This document shows, piece by piece, positions 1-9,850 of a stretch of DNA of 64,000 nucleotides (positions are counted from its first letter, which is position 1; the number at the start of each line of letters is the position of its first letter). The DNA is from Gambelia wislizenii (lineage: Eukaryota > Chordata > Lepidosauria > Squamata > Crotaphytidae): the NCBI GenBank assembly GCA_030847615.1, contig JAUMIR010000001.1:446330687-446394686 (forward strand), given 5' to 3'. A program made the position numbers and the translations under genes. The notes under the pieces were generated by a model. That model did not search any database and was not told the DNA's origin. It was given only the letters and a program-made list of their open reading frames with translations.

Positions 1-71
1 TAGTTAGGCACATCTGAAGAGTGGTGATGTTAAAGAAAGCTGCTTTAGACCATAGTAGGAGAAAATAGAAC

Positions 72-205
72 GTTCTCGGGACAGCACAGAGGATCAATCC
101 ACTACCTATGGGTTTATCCCCGCATGCTAACCCAAGTATGCAGGAGTTCTAAGTTCTTTTACAGTTTAAACCGTTAGAACCCCTCCTCTCCTCCTTCAGT
201 TTTTA
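72..205. repeat. Left inverted terminal repeat of DIRS A
   Basis: The reverse complement of this stretch matches 2692-2812 closely. Shared blocks include GGAGAGGAGGGGTTCTAACG and GGTTTAAACTGTAA, then the GCGGGGATAAACCC block. The two arms differ by scattered substitutions and small indels, which suggests moderate age. Confidence 0.85.
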
Positions 206-462
206 TTTTCCTGCCTGCTAACCTGACACATATACCCTCTTTTCCAGAGTTATCTACTAATTGGGATAAGGTTAATTCAAGTTAGATAGTTATAATTAGG
301 GGCAATTGAAATGAGACCAGTTTAGTATACCATGGCAAGGGGAATGACAAAAGGAAAAACAGTTACCTGTAAGGTGCTCTTCTGAAGAATTAAGACGAGA
401 AGAGCTAAGAAAGATTTTTCTCTCATCTAGTGAGAGTGAAATGAAGGAAATGTCCAAGGAAT

Positions 463-1123
463 TTGTTAAAGAGACCTCAATGGCTGAGAAAACAAAACAA
501 ACAAACAAACAAAACAGCAAGGTCTCCACTATCTGATACCAAGGCAAATGAGACATCAAAGACTGCAATGGCAGCTAAATCTTTTAAAGGGCCAAAAACC
601 AATAAACCCCATTCGAAAAAGGAGAAAGAAGCCGCAGTAGCGGCAAAATCTCTGACTCACGGCACTTACCAACCTACCAGGAAGGAGGAAGGATCCGCAG
701 TAGCGGTAAAATCTCCTGGTAAGGGTGCCATCCGCTGCACCAAAAGGGAGAAATTGGCTGCAGTAGTGGCTAGATCTCCATTTAAAAGTGCCATCTAGGT
801 GGTTACCCAGGAGAAATTAGCTGCAGTAGTGGCTAGATCTCCTGTGGAAAGTGAGTCAGGAGCAACCGGCTGCAGCAGCAGCGACATCGCAAAAGGAAAA
901 TTCTGACTGCCATTTTGGTGGGGCAGAACCAAGTTGTAGTCATGGCAACACTGAAGTTGATCTCTGCAGTGTATCTAAAGGGCCAACTAAACTGTCAAGC
1001 AGAATATTTGAGCCATCGTTGGGCTCATCCAGGAGAATGAGCATTACATCAGAGTGTTTTCAATCAACTCATCAGAGCTTGGGGCCTATTCCAGATAGAT
1101 CTGTTTGCGCCACTAGAGAATGA
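463..1123 (+). pseudogene. Gag-like region of DIRS A with internal tandem repeats
   Basis: Two overlapping open frames (463-798 and 851-1123) form a basic, Ala/Lys/Ser-rich low-complexity protein region, broken by a stop at about 796. Four to five units of roughly 63-66 nt repeat between about 560 and 905; each carries a version of the phrase AAVVARSP (AAVAAKSL, SAVAVKSP, AAVVARSP twice). DIRS first ORFs are gag-like and poorly conserved, so the call rests mainly on position between the left ITR and the polymerase relic. The real extent is uncertain and the reading frame is not intact. Confidence 0.5.
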
Positions 1124-1479
1124 CAAATTAAAACGATATTTTTCTATAAGTGGCGACAGAGATGCAGAAGCGTTCGACACACTAGCAACGTCTTGCATTT
1201 CCTCCGGTACCGATCATTCAGAAAGTGTTGTTAAAGATCCAGCGGGGAGAATGCAACAGTAGCACCGTACTGAACTCAGAGGCCATGGTTTCCCCTGCTG
1301 AGGCAGCTGGCGATAACATCTCCATGGAGATTGCCACTGAAAAGAAATCTTCTGATGCAAGGTCCAGTTTGCCATCTGAATTGCAAGTGGTTAGATCTGA
1401 CTGCATGGAAATTGAGAGGAGGCACCTAGAGGGTCAAGGTTATTCCTCCACAGTAATTGAGACTTTGATAGCATCTCAC

Positions 1480-2370
1480 AGGACTTCAGCTCAAGCATGT
1501 CCTCCAGCAGGTTTAGAGAGGGGGTTGAGACCAAACACCTTGAAAAGGCAGACAGCAGCCTTGTCAGTTCTACTATCATTTGATGGGAAGCCAGTTTCGG
1601 TGCATCCACACATAAAGAGGTTTCTAAAAGGGGCCACATTGTTAGCATTCTCTATGGTGCATCATTTCCCTATGTGGAATTTGCATTTAGTACTGAAAAG
1701 GTGGGTTCAGCATCCCTTCAAACTGCTCAAGGAGGTATCTTTAAGACTACTGTTATTCAAGGTGGTTTTCTTCGTGGCTGTCACCTTCATGAGAAGGTTT
1801 TCAGAGCTGGCATCTCTATCAATGGGTACAAACTTCTGCAAGTTTGGAGATGAAAGATTGGTCTTGATTCTAGATCCATCTCTTTTTTTGGGGGGGGGCA
1901 AAGAGCATTCCAAAAAGGGGGATTCTGGATCCTATATTCTTGCCAATGTTTTATGCACATCCGAGTTATCCACAGGAACGTTGGGGGCATAAGTTGGACG
2001 TTAAAAGGGCAGTGTGAATATATTTAAACAGAACGCAAATAATCAGGCACATTGAAGTGCTCTTTGTGTCTTTTAATCCTCGCTCTTTAGGGCAAAGAGC
2101 ATCAAAGTCAGTAATAAAAACTTGGGTGAAAACATGTATTTACGTTTGTTATGAATATGAGAATAAGCCTCGCCCAGAGTCAGCGTTGCCACATTCGACA
2201 AGATCTATGGGTACCTCTTAAGGTTTATGCTGTTACTTCATCTCTATAGGTCATTTGTGAGGCAGCTGGTTGGTCAGAGGCAACCACATTTGTCCAGCAT
2301 TATAAACTAGATACGTTCAAATCTGCAAGGGCTGTTTTTGGTAGAGCAGTACTGCAATCTGTAGTATGAA
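1480..2370 (+). pseudogene. Tyrosine recombinase of DIRS A (broken)
   Basis: The frame from about 1480 has the typical DIRS recombinase core-binding phrase GLRPNTLKRQTAALS, then HPHIKRFLKGATLL and a helix run FKVVFFVAVTFMRRFSELASL that ends in the first catalytic arginine region. The open frame stops at 1990 after a G-rich slip (around 1889). The C-terminal end reappears at about 2254-2370 as CEAAGWSEATTFVQHYKLDT, where HY carries the nucleophilic tyrosine, followed by FGRAVLQSVV and a stop. The middle catalytic H-x-x-R box is not seen in frame. The enzyme would have joined circular element DNA to the target; this copy cannot. Confidence 0.8.
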
Positions 2371-2436
2371 ATGCTACCATATGAGGATACACTGTACAGG
2401 AAGGATGGGCCTGCCCAGATTGATGGGTAGCTTGGG

Positions 2437-2525
2437 TACATCCCATAGGTAGTGGATTGATCCGCCATGCTATCCCGAGAATGACAAGTTGTACTTACCA
2501 TGAAGGTTCGTTCTGGGATAGCACC
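2437..2525. repeat. Internal complementary region (ICR) of DIRS A
   Basis: About 45 bases (2437-2482) are the reverse complement of the left terminus from base 72. The next 40 or so (2481-2525, including GAATGACAAGTTGTACTTAC) are the reverse complement of the right terminus (2805-2844). An ICR that abuts complements of both ends is the template that DIRS elements use to complete and circularise their DNA. Confidence 0.8.
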
Positions 2526-2691
2526 TGGGCAGGAAGAATAAAGAATTAATTAAAGAAGCAAATAAATACATACATAAATATAGGGAGATGTTTTTTGTTT
2601 TACTTTTTTGATTCAGTGACTGTTGGTATTAGGTAGATATAATGGTTATACAACTGAGTATATTTTTGTAGATTGGTTAGGGCTAGGAAAA

Positions 2692-2844
2692 GAAACTGAA
2701 GGAGGAGAGGAGGGGTTCTAACGGTTTAAACTGTAACAGACTTTTGCATATTCGGGTTAGCACGCGGGGATAAACCCGTAGGTAGTGAACTGATCCTCCT
2801 GCTATCTCAGAATGAACCTTCATGGTAAGTACAACTTGTCATTC
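2692..2844. repeat. Right inverted terminal repeat of DIRS A with 3' extension
   Basis: Positions 2692-2812 mirror the left ITR. The outer part, about 2813-2844, is an extension absent from the left arm but present in inverted form in the ICR. Unequal arms of this type are known for DIRS-1 elements. Confidence 0.8.
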
Positions 2845-2886
2845 CTTGTTCATCTGGCATTCTGTTTATGGAAAGACTACAGTAAT

Positions 2887-3037
2887 TTTCTGGATGCCAC
2901 AGAGGACAATCCATTCATACATGGTATATTCCCCACATAGAATCATAGAATTGTGCCAACTATCGATGTAGGAGTTCAAAGTGCAAGGTTCCTTTTCTGT
3001 TTTGACTGACTCCTCTCTCTTCACTGCTTTTTAAAAA
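2887..3037. repeat. Left inverted terminal repeat of DIRS B
   Basis: This is a partial reverse complement of 17735-17880. The match is clearest at 2971-3030 (GTAGGAGTTCAAAG, then TTCTGTTTTGACTG and TTCACTGCT). It begins 43 bases after the right end of DIRS A. It is more diverged from its partner than in element C, so the insertion is older. Confidence 0.7.
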
Positions 3038-3305
3038 AATAGTATTGGTTATTTATACCCCACTCTTCAGCCACAAGGCTATCAGAGCGGCTTACAAATT
3101 GTTTTAAGCAATAGCAATTTACAAATCTACACTGCAAGAAGCAGTTTCCAATGCTTGTTAGCTAATTGCCCCCACAAGCCGGGTACTCTTTTTACCGACC
3201 TACGAAAGGATGGAAGGCTGAGTGAACCTTGGAGCCCTCTGGAATCGAACTTTCAACGTGACGACTTGCAATACTGGCATTTAACCACTGCACCACCAGG
3301 GCTCC
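3038..3305 (-). repeat. tRNA-derived SINE with L2-like 3' tail, copy 1
   Basis: Read on the minus strand it starts GGAGCCCTGGTGGTGCAGTG, an A-box-like tRNA head, followed by a B-box-like GTTCGATTCC, a middle body, and a tail that ends GAGTGGGGTATAAATA. It inserted into the left end of DIRS B. The same family occurs at 3424-3694, 11638-11740, 37137-37434 and 55374-55632. The tail resembles the L2 3' ends in this window, so L2 machinery probably moved it (inference). Confidence 0.8.
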
Positions 3306-4742
3306 TTGGTAGATAAGTTTTGTAGATTAATGGAAGGCTGTGGATGATTTCAGTATTGCCTTTGACAAGGTCTCCCATAATATTCTTGCAAATAAGCTAG
3401 TAAAATGTGGGCTAGATAAGGTAACCCTGGTGGCACAGTAGTTAAATGCCAGTACTGCAGCCACAACATTACAAGTTCCACCCCAAGGGCTCCAAGGTTC
3501 ACTCAGGCTTCCATCCTTTAGTAGATCAGTAAAATTAGTACCCGGCTTGTGGGGGCAATTAGCTAACACACATTGGAAACCTCCTAATGTGGTGTAGATG
3601 TATAAAGTGCTATTGCTTAACAATTTGTAAGCCATTCTGAGAACCTTTGCAGCTAAAGAGCGGGGTATAAATACTTAAATAAATAAATAAATAATGCTAC
3701 TGTTTAGGTGGATTTGCAATTAGTTGACCAACCGAACTCAAAGGGTGCTCACCAATGACTCCTCTTCATTCTGGAGAGAAGTGACTAGTGAGGTGCCACA
3801 GGGTTCTGTCCTGGGCCCAATGTTATTCGACATCTTTATCAATGACTTGGATGATGGAACAGAGGGCATGCTTATCAAATTTGCAGATGACAACAAATAA
3901 GGAGGGTAGCTAATATCCTGGAGGATAGGAACAGAATTCAAAATGACCTTAACAGATTAGAGAGCTGGACCAAAACTAACAGTGACTTTTAACAGGGAAA
4001 AATGTAAGATAACTGCTCTCAGGCAGAAAAAAATGAAATGCACAGATATAGGATGGGGGACACCTGGCTTGACAACAGTACATGTGGAAGAGATCTGGGA
4101 ATCTTAGACGACAAGCAAAACATGAGTCAGCAGTGTGGTGCAGCAGCTAAAAAAGCCAATGTAATTTTAAGCTGTATCAATAGGAGTATAGTATCTATAT
4201 TGAGGGAAGTAATAGTACCGCTCTACCCTACTTTGGTCAGACCTCACTAGAATACTGTGTCCAGTTCTGGGCACCACGATTCAAGAAGGATAATGACAAG
4301 CTTGGAGCATGCCTGGAAGAGGACAACCAAAATGATGAAAGGGCTAGAAACCGTGCCCTATGAGGAGTGGCTTAGGGAGCTGGGTATATTTAGCCTGGAG
4401 AAGAGAAGATTAAGAGGTGGCATGATAGCTATGTTTAAATATTTGAAAGTATGTCATATTGAAGATGGAGCAAGCTTGTTTCTGCTCCTACAGAGACTAG
4501 GATCTGGAGCAATGGATTCAAACTACAGGAAAAGAGAATCCACCTAGAACTTCCTGACCGTAAGAGCTGTTTGACAGTGGAATACCCTGCCTCAGAAAGT
4601 GGCAGACTCTTCTTCTTTGGAGCTGTTTAAGCAAAGGCTGGTTGGCCTTCTGTTGGGAGTGCTTTGATTGTGTATGAGTATTTCTGCATGGTAGGGGGTT
4701 GGATTAGATGGCCCTTGTGGTCTCTTTCAACTCTATGATTCA
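3306..4742 (+). mobile_element. CR1 LINE, 5'-truncated, copy a
   Basis: The RT C-terminal half is readable across three frames: a FDKVSHNILANKLVKCGLD phrase (3355-3420), the block [16 protein letters not shown] with IFINDLDDG (about 3770-3860), FADD read as KFADDNK (about 3878), then MHRYRMGDTWLDNS to LVRPH (4038-4250). The 3' end has the CR1-type close, a CTCTTTCAACTCTATGATTC block ending near 4742. A SINE (3424-3694) splits it. Frameshifts and stops throughout make it a dead copy. It lies inside DIRS B. Confidence 0.85.
3424..3694 (+). repeat. tRNA-derived SINE with L2-like tail, copy 2 (inside CR1-a)
   Basis: The head AACCCTGGTGGCACAGTAG and the tail GAGCGGGGTATAAATA followed by an AAATAAATA run match the family at 3038-3305, on the opposite strand. 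It interrupts CR1-a within the RT domain: the CR1 frame resumes directly after it, at GCTACTGTTTAGGTGG. It is therefore younger than CR1-a. Confidence 0.85.
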
Positions 4743-5008
4743 CGGACAGTTTTTTTTTCCTGCCTTGCTAGCTGGTTGTGTTTCTCTTTACTTGCACACA
4801 TTCACAGATTTAGAGCTGATTACTGTGGATGGAGTACAGAAAAAAGAGAAAGACAACAGAGGAGGAGAATGAGAAAAATGGAGCAGTTTTATGTTGTAAT
4901 TAAAGAAAGAAGCAAACTGGACAGGAAAAGTGGCTGAGTCCATCCCTTTTCACTGTAGGTCAGCAGATTGGGAATTCAAATAGTAATAAAGCCAGCCCCT
5001 TTCAGATT

Positions 5009-5400
5009 ATGGCTTCCCAGCAGGTCTCTGAAACTTCTGGTAACACAGTATTAAAAATATTGATATCTACAAATGAGAGTGACTCTGAGGGGCTTGTGAC
5101 CCCACCACCATCAAAATAAAAGGAGCAATCTCAATTCAATAAGTCAGTTAAAAAGGTAAAGAAACTTAAATTGTCAATTAAAAGTAAGGAACAGGAATTA
5201 TTGTGGAGTTTAGAGCCAGTTTCTCAAAGCGAGACAGAAGAGAAAACTCACAGTGTTGCTTCACGCCACCATGTTGGATTTGTAAGTTTCAGCCCAGGGA
5301 GTGGAGCCGAGATGTGTATGGCCAGTAAGCAAATAGAGCAGACAAAACAAACAGCTATGCAGCTGCAGGAGGTGATTGATGTCTGAGAGAGAGAACTACT
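5009..5400 (+). pseudogene. N-terminal gag-like region of DIRS B
   Basis: From ATG at 5009 the frame reads MASQQVSETSGNTVLKIL and then a Ser/Glu-rich acidic run. A stop lies at about 5117, and a second open frame covers 5171-5386 (rich in Lys, Gln and Ser). The start is placed by analogy with element C, whose first ORF also begins MAAP just inside the ITR. There is no recognisable enzyme domain; gag identity is inferred from position. Confidence 0.4.
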
Positions 5401-5432
5401 AGCCTTAGCCATATAGAGAAGAGGAAACAAAG

Positions 5433-5772
5433 AGATTTTCAGATGGGGGGAAAAAACCCCGTGGAGGTTGGGAGAGAAATGGGGCTGTTCTGCTTCCAGT
5501 GCTCCATTTCACATGCCCTGTCCTTCTCCCAACCTCCATTTGTTCTCCCTCTGTCTTGCTTTCATTTTCCTTCTGCTATTTTTTTACTAACGGAAGTTTC
5601 CATTAGTAAAAAATAGTGGAAAATAGCAGAAGGAAAATGAAAGCAGGACAGAGGGAGAACAAATGGAGGTCGGGAGAAGGACGGGGGCATGTGAAACGGA
5701 GCACTGGAAGCAGAACAGCCCTGTTTCTCTCCCAACCTCTGTGGGGGTTCCCCCCCCCCGTCTGAAAATCTT
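5433..5772. repeat. Long near-perfect palindrome (about 165-bp arms)
   Basis: The left arm, 5433-5595, is mirrored by 5605-5772. Matching blocks include AGATTTTCAGA at the outer edge, GAGGTTGGGAGAGAAA, CTGTTCTGCTTCCAGTGCTC and TTTCATTTTCCTTCTGCTAT near the centre, with a spacer of about 10 bases around TAACGGAAGTTTCCATTA. Open frames here are by-products. It has no coding capacity and could be a fold-back MITE or a snap-back copy. It lies inside DIRS B. Confidence 0.85.
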
Positions 5773-5947
5773 CATAGTCTCCAAGCAGCCAGGAGACACA
5801 AACTTCAGTCAGAGTTTTAAAAAGTGATGTTAGTGAACCCACAGAGGGTGGGAATCTCCATGTTTTGAAGAGTTTATTTTGTAGAGTATGGTTAGAGACA
5901 TAGTAAACAAAGAAATCAATATTGTATTTATAAAGCAAAATGAAATA

Positions 5948-6641
5948 CAGTTGGCCCTCCATATTCGTGGGGCTTTGGGGCATAGGACCCCTGCAAAAAT
6001 GGAAAAAAAAAAAACAACCGCAAATACTTACAGTACAGTAAAGGGGGGGGCAGAGCTTCCCAGAAGGGCTCCTCAAGCTTGTGAAACAGGCAGCTGGAGG
6101 CAGCGGAGTATGAAGAATGTAGGCCTGACAGGCAGGTCTGTCAGCAACTGACCTGCTTCTTGAAGCCCCATGCTGCTGTGCTAAGTGCTTGGGGAAGGCA
6201 GAGAGGAGAAATCTCCTTTGCAATGTGTCTCCAAATCCTGTGAAGTAACAGGCTTTGGGGGCTCTTTGCAACTGAGGTTTCTGCTGCTTTGGCTTGTCCC
6301 AGCCCCACACTGAAATGCTAAGTCCTGGGGAAGGCAGAGAGAATAAATCTCTTTTGCAAAGATTCTCCCAAATCCCGCAAAGAGGCAGGCTTTGGGGGCT
6401 CTGCAACAGAGGTTTCTACTGTTTTGGCTTGTTTCGGCCCCACGCTGAAGTGCTAAGTGCTAGCAGAAGGCAGAGAGGAGAAATCTCCTTTGCAAAGAGT
6501 CTCCTACATTCCCCGAAGAAGCAGGCTTCAGGGACTCTTTGCAATTGAGGTTTCTGCTACTCTGTCTTCTCCCAGCCTTGAGCTTCGGGGGGCAGAGGCA
6601 AACTCGCAAATGTCAAACCTGCAAATGTAGAGAGGCAACTG
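5948..6641. mobile_element. Tigger-like non-autonomous DNA transposon with internal tandem repeat
   Basis: The element starts CAGTTGGCCCTCCATATTCG and ends AATGTAGAGAGGCAACTG, an inverted pair of pogo/Tigger type, with a TA at each side (5946-5947 and 6642-6643) as expected for Tc1/mariner-superfamily insertion. There is no transposase. The interior holds three units of about 134 bp (roughly 6165-6580). Each has GGCTTTGGGGGCTCT or a close variant and AAGGCAGAGAG followed by AAATCTC. Confidence 0.85.
6165..6580. repeat. Minisatellite, three units of about 134 bp
   Basis: Anchors repeat at about 6192, 6327 and 6462 (AAGGCAGAGAG...AAATCTC) and at about 6251, 6390 and 6525 (AGGCTTTGGGGGCTC or AGGCTTCAGGGACTC). 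The units differ by a few percent to tens of percent. It lies wholly inside the Tigger-like element. Confidence 0.8.
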
Positions 6642-7198
6642 TACAAACAAGTGATTTAGGAAGTACTTCAGACGCTAATGCAATGAGTTCAATGAATGCA
6701 AATTTAATAAAATTGTTTAATCAAATGAATTTAATGAATTTATTTCAAAGGAAATAAATTCAATTCAAAAATGAATTGGCCAGCAAATGAATGATCAAAT
6801 TTAATAAATTCAAAGGCAGATGATTTCCAAATATTAATGAGCACACAGACTAGGAGAGGAGGAATTAGAACAGCATGCAGCAAGTGACTGGTGGTAATGA
6901 TTCCTCTGGAAATGAGGCAAAAAAAGTAAATGTTTCCAACAGACTATTTGAGATTCGTTATTTTAAGAGTACTGTATTCTAAAAAGGGTGTTAGTCTTTA
7001 GATCAAAATATAGAGACATTGAAAAATAAGGAAAGAAACAAGGAACTCAGGGTAGGTTCAGTTTTAAAGAAACTTTCCTCCGAAGGTTTAAGAAATTGAT
7101 GGATTTAGAGTGGGGTAGTGCACTGGTACCTCTGAACATATCAAGAGGACCAGGCAGCAAAAGTTCTTGTAGCAGAGTTGCAATCATCTGGCTGAAGA
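6642..7198 (+). pseudogene. Probable DIRS B gag remnant
   Basis: Apart from the AT-rich part, 6850-7198 reads in pieces such as KKLSSEGLRNWMDLEWGSALVPL and a following SRGPG, similar in style to the linker region of DIRS first ORFs. I see no intact frame. The assignment rests on colinearity with the later gag piece at 8399-8599. Low certainty. Confidence 0.35.
6680..6835. repeat. AT-rich degenerate tandem region
   Basis: Repeated variants of AATGAATTTAATGAATTT and AATTTAATAAATTC give a low-complexity stretch without coding potential. It lies between the Tigger-like element and a DIRS B remnant. Confidence 0.6.
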
Positions 7199-7214
7199 AA
7201 TGAGCACACAGACT

Positions 7215-8377
7215 GTCCAGAAAGCAACTAGGTACCAGGAAAGTATAACGGCACTAGTCTGGGAAGGGAGCCAATTGTTAATTAGCTCACAGGAATGCAA
7301 ACACAGTCAAAGATCTAGTCTGGTAACACCGTCCCAAAAGGTCAGAGGCTTACGGCAATCAGTCAGCGTGGTCCAAAGCAGTCCGGTGGTCAACAGGAGC
7401 AGACAGCAGATTAGTCAGGGACAGTCCAAGTCTAAGCACGAGTCAAGGTAACAGAAGTAAAGATAATTGGAATCTAGGCACCAAAGTCAACAGGAAGCTT
7501 TCACCAGGAAGATCAGTTGGTCTCTGACAAAGCCTCCATGGCCTCTCCCAGCATATATAAAGCAATTAAGGCTTTCTCGGGTGTTTCTTAATGAGCAGGT
7601 TTTTCTCATAAAGTCTCAGAGACTTCCTTTGAGCTTCCTTTTGAGCTTGCTACTGGGTATACAGTGATGGAGGTAAGTCCCTCTCTTCTTCTTCGTCCTT
7701 ATCTGAATGGGCAGGACTCTCTGCTGAGACTGATGCCAACCCATTTGGACCAGGCTCTTCCTCTGCTTGAGCCTCTAGGTTGGCAGAGTTCCCTGCTCAC
7801 ACAGGTGTGGAAAAACTTGTACCAGGGACCCTAGGGCCATTCCCTGCCATGTCCTCCTCCTCCTCTGACTCTATAGCCTCATCAGGCTCATGGGGCATGA
7901 CACAGACACAGATTTGTGTCTAAGCTACTTTCCTTTACTAGAGCATGTTGGAACAATACTTACAATGAGTCTGAGACTCCTAGCATACAGCCTATATAAT
8001 ACAGCAGCATGTACAGTACAATCCTGCTCTATATAGCCCAGACTGAATGTGCACAGCCTAAGGGCAAAGTCCAGTACAGAGGCAGTGTGCGGGAATATCT
8101 AGCTATACAGATACAGTACAGTCATGGGTTATTTCTCATACATATGAGTTACACAACATTTTCCCATACAGATAAGGGTTCACTCCTCACACTTCCATTC
8201 CCACGGCTGCCTCTCAGACTTTATCTAGATAAGCTAGCCAGCTGCATTTAGCCAGCTCACTACTGTCCCCTACAGGCTGTAACACATTATACCATGGCAG
8301 CTCTTTACAGTATAAATGTCCTGTGATTGCATGTCCCATCACCTTGACACTACTGACTTCAAAGAGATTACCAAAAT
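7215..8377. other. Unassigned insertion within DIRS B, possibly LTR-derived
   Basis: About 1.16 kb without a coding frame of interest. TATA-like motifs (ATATATAAAG near 7553, TATATAATA near 7993) and a CTC-rich stretch (7680-7860) would suit a minus- or plus-strand long terminal repeat, but I found no matching second LTR and no clear target duplication. Identity unknown. Confidence 0.3.
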
Positions 8378-8611
8378 TTATACCTACACAAAAAGGGAGT
8401 GAAGGATTATGCAAGATGCCCCAATCCTGTAGTAGATCTGATTTGGAGTGTAATTGTTTTTAAAGAGGTGGACATGGTTTTGAAAGAAATAGATGCGTGC
8501 AGGGCAGATACAGCACTTAAAAAGGCACATGAAGCAGCAGTGCTTATTATCAGAGCATCCACAGCAACTTCTCTATTTGCCAGGGCTACAGTTCTGTAGG
8601 TGCAGAATGGA
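8378..8611 (+). pseudogene. DIRS B gag core, 5' part
   Basis: The frame 8399-8599 includes DMVLKEIDACRADTALKKAH and EAAVLIIRASTATSLFARAT. This parallels the HEAAALAISAAARLPFF segment in the gag of element C (about 60298-60350). The frame is cut at 8611 by the mariner and picks up again after 9850, which supports one ancestral ORF. Confidence 0.6.
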
Positions 8612-9850
8612 CGAGGTCTGTTTATTAAATAACGAGACATCAACACTCTCTGCCGTTCAGTTAATTGTCAGTCGTCATTTAAAGCAGGTGTGTTGCCTGT
8701 TGTGTACTGGAAAAATATTAAGTTTAAAAGTTGAGTAACATGTCAGTTTGAAATGTTTAGTAAAATTGAATAAAACACCAAGGGAATCTTTTCAAATGCT
8801 TACTGAGACCTACTGGGAGGATTGCTTGTCTTGTGCATGTGTGTTTGAGTGGCACAAAAGATTCAGAGAAGGATGTGAGAACACGGAAGAGGATGAACAC
8901 CCTGGATGACCTTCTGCTTCAAGAAGCGAAGAAATTGTGGGGGGAAATCAGCCAGATTGTTCAAGGAGATCACCGACTCAGTGTCCGAATTATAGCTGCA
9001 GCTGTGAACATTGACAAAGACACTGCATGGAAAATTTTGCATGCGGATCTCAACCTTAGAAAAGTTTGTGACATTATGGTCCCTAGGGTTCTCACACCAG
9101 AGCAAAAAGAGTGCCGCCAGGAAATTTGCTCTGACATTCTGTAGCAACTTGAGGCAGACCCAAACCTCTTTCAAAAAATCATCACTTGTGATGAAACCTG
9201 GATCTTCCATTATGATACTGAGACAAAATGACAGTCAATGCACTGGAAAACACCATCATCACCAAGAATGAAAAAAGCATGTCAAAGCAAGTCCACATTC
9301 AAAGCCATGCTCATTGGTGTTTTTTTTTTTTTACATCAATGGCATAATTTTGGCAGAATGGGTTCCAGAAGGCAGAAGAGTGAACCAGCATTATTATAAG
9401 GAAGTTTTGACAAAGCTGAGAGAAAGAGTCAGAAACAAAAGGCCACAACTGTGGAAAAATGGTTTCATCCTTCATCAAGACAATGCACCTGCTCACATAG
9501 CACCTTCTTTGAAGCAGTTTTTGGCTGATAAACACATTAATACACTTGAACATCCTCCATATTTGCCAGATTTGGCACCATGCAACTTTTTTCTTTTCCC
9601 TAAAGTGAAATCGGTGTTTAAAGGAACACATTTTTAGTCAATTGATGCAGTAAAGAAGAAAACGGCAGATGTGTTGACACAGCTGACAAAAACTGATCTG
9701 CTCTACGCCTTTGACCAGTGGAAAATAAGACTGCATCAGTATATGAGTGTGAATGGGGAGTACATTGAATGGGACAAGCATTAGAATTGTAATACATATG
9801 AATAAAGATGGATTATTGTGCCAGTATCATTATTTAATAGACAGACTTTG
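8612..9850 (+). mobile_element. mariner DNA transposon, near full length
   Basis: The left end (GGTCTGTTTATTAAATAACG, near 8615) and the right end (TCATTATTTAATAGACAGAC, near 9825) are imperfect inverted repeats of about 28 bp. A TA follows the right end (9851-9852). The total of about 1.24 kb fits a mariner. The transposase frame inside is broken. It inserted into the gag of DIRS B. Confidence 0.85.
8833..9784 (+). pseudogene. mariner transposase (frameshifted)
   Basis: A helix-turn-helix N-terminal part (QGDHRLSVRIIAAAVNIDKD) is followed by the first catalytic Asp in IITCDETWIFHYD (about 9180-9215). A second frame, 9314-9637, carries LHQDNAPAH (second Asp) and YLPDLAPCNFFLFPK (third Asp), spaced as in mariner D,D34D enzymes. 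Breaks: a TAG at about 9142, a TGA at about 9230, a frameshift at the T-run near 9319-9332, and a TAG at 9636. The reading ends GEYIEWDKH and stops at 9784. The enzyme cuts and pastes the element; this copy cannot work. Confidence 0.9.

Larger units (their letters stand above)
72..2844 (+). mobile_element. DIRS-like tyrosine-recombinase retroelement A (internally deleted)
   Basis: A 2.8-kb element bounded by inverted terminal repeats (72-205 and 2692-2844), with an internal complementary region at 2437-2525. This layout is diagnostic for DIRS-1-type retrotransposons, which integrate with a tyrosine recombinase and make no target duplication. Inside are a Lys/Ala-rich gag-like stretch (463-1123), a short relic of the RNase H end of the polymerase near 1057-1200 (in one frame QLIRAWGLFQIDLFAPLEN) and a recombinase domain (about 1480-2370). 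The reverse transcriptase core and methyltransferase expected in an autonomous DIRS are missing, so this is a deleted, dead copy. Ends were set by matching the internal complementary region to both termini, so they should be good to a few bases. Confidence 0.85.

Noticed and set aside
5603..6406. 267-codon open frame on the minus strand
   Set aside because: It runs across the palindrome border and the Tigger-like minisatellite; Phe/Leu/Ser-rich composition comes from repeats.
7215..8377. Endogenous retrovirus
   Set aside because: TATA-like motifs alone; no gag, pol or env motif and no second LTR.
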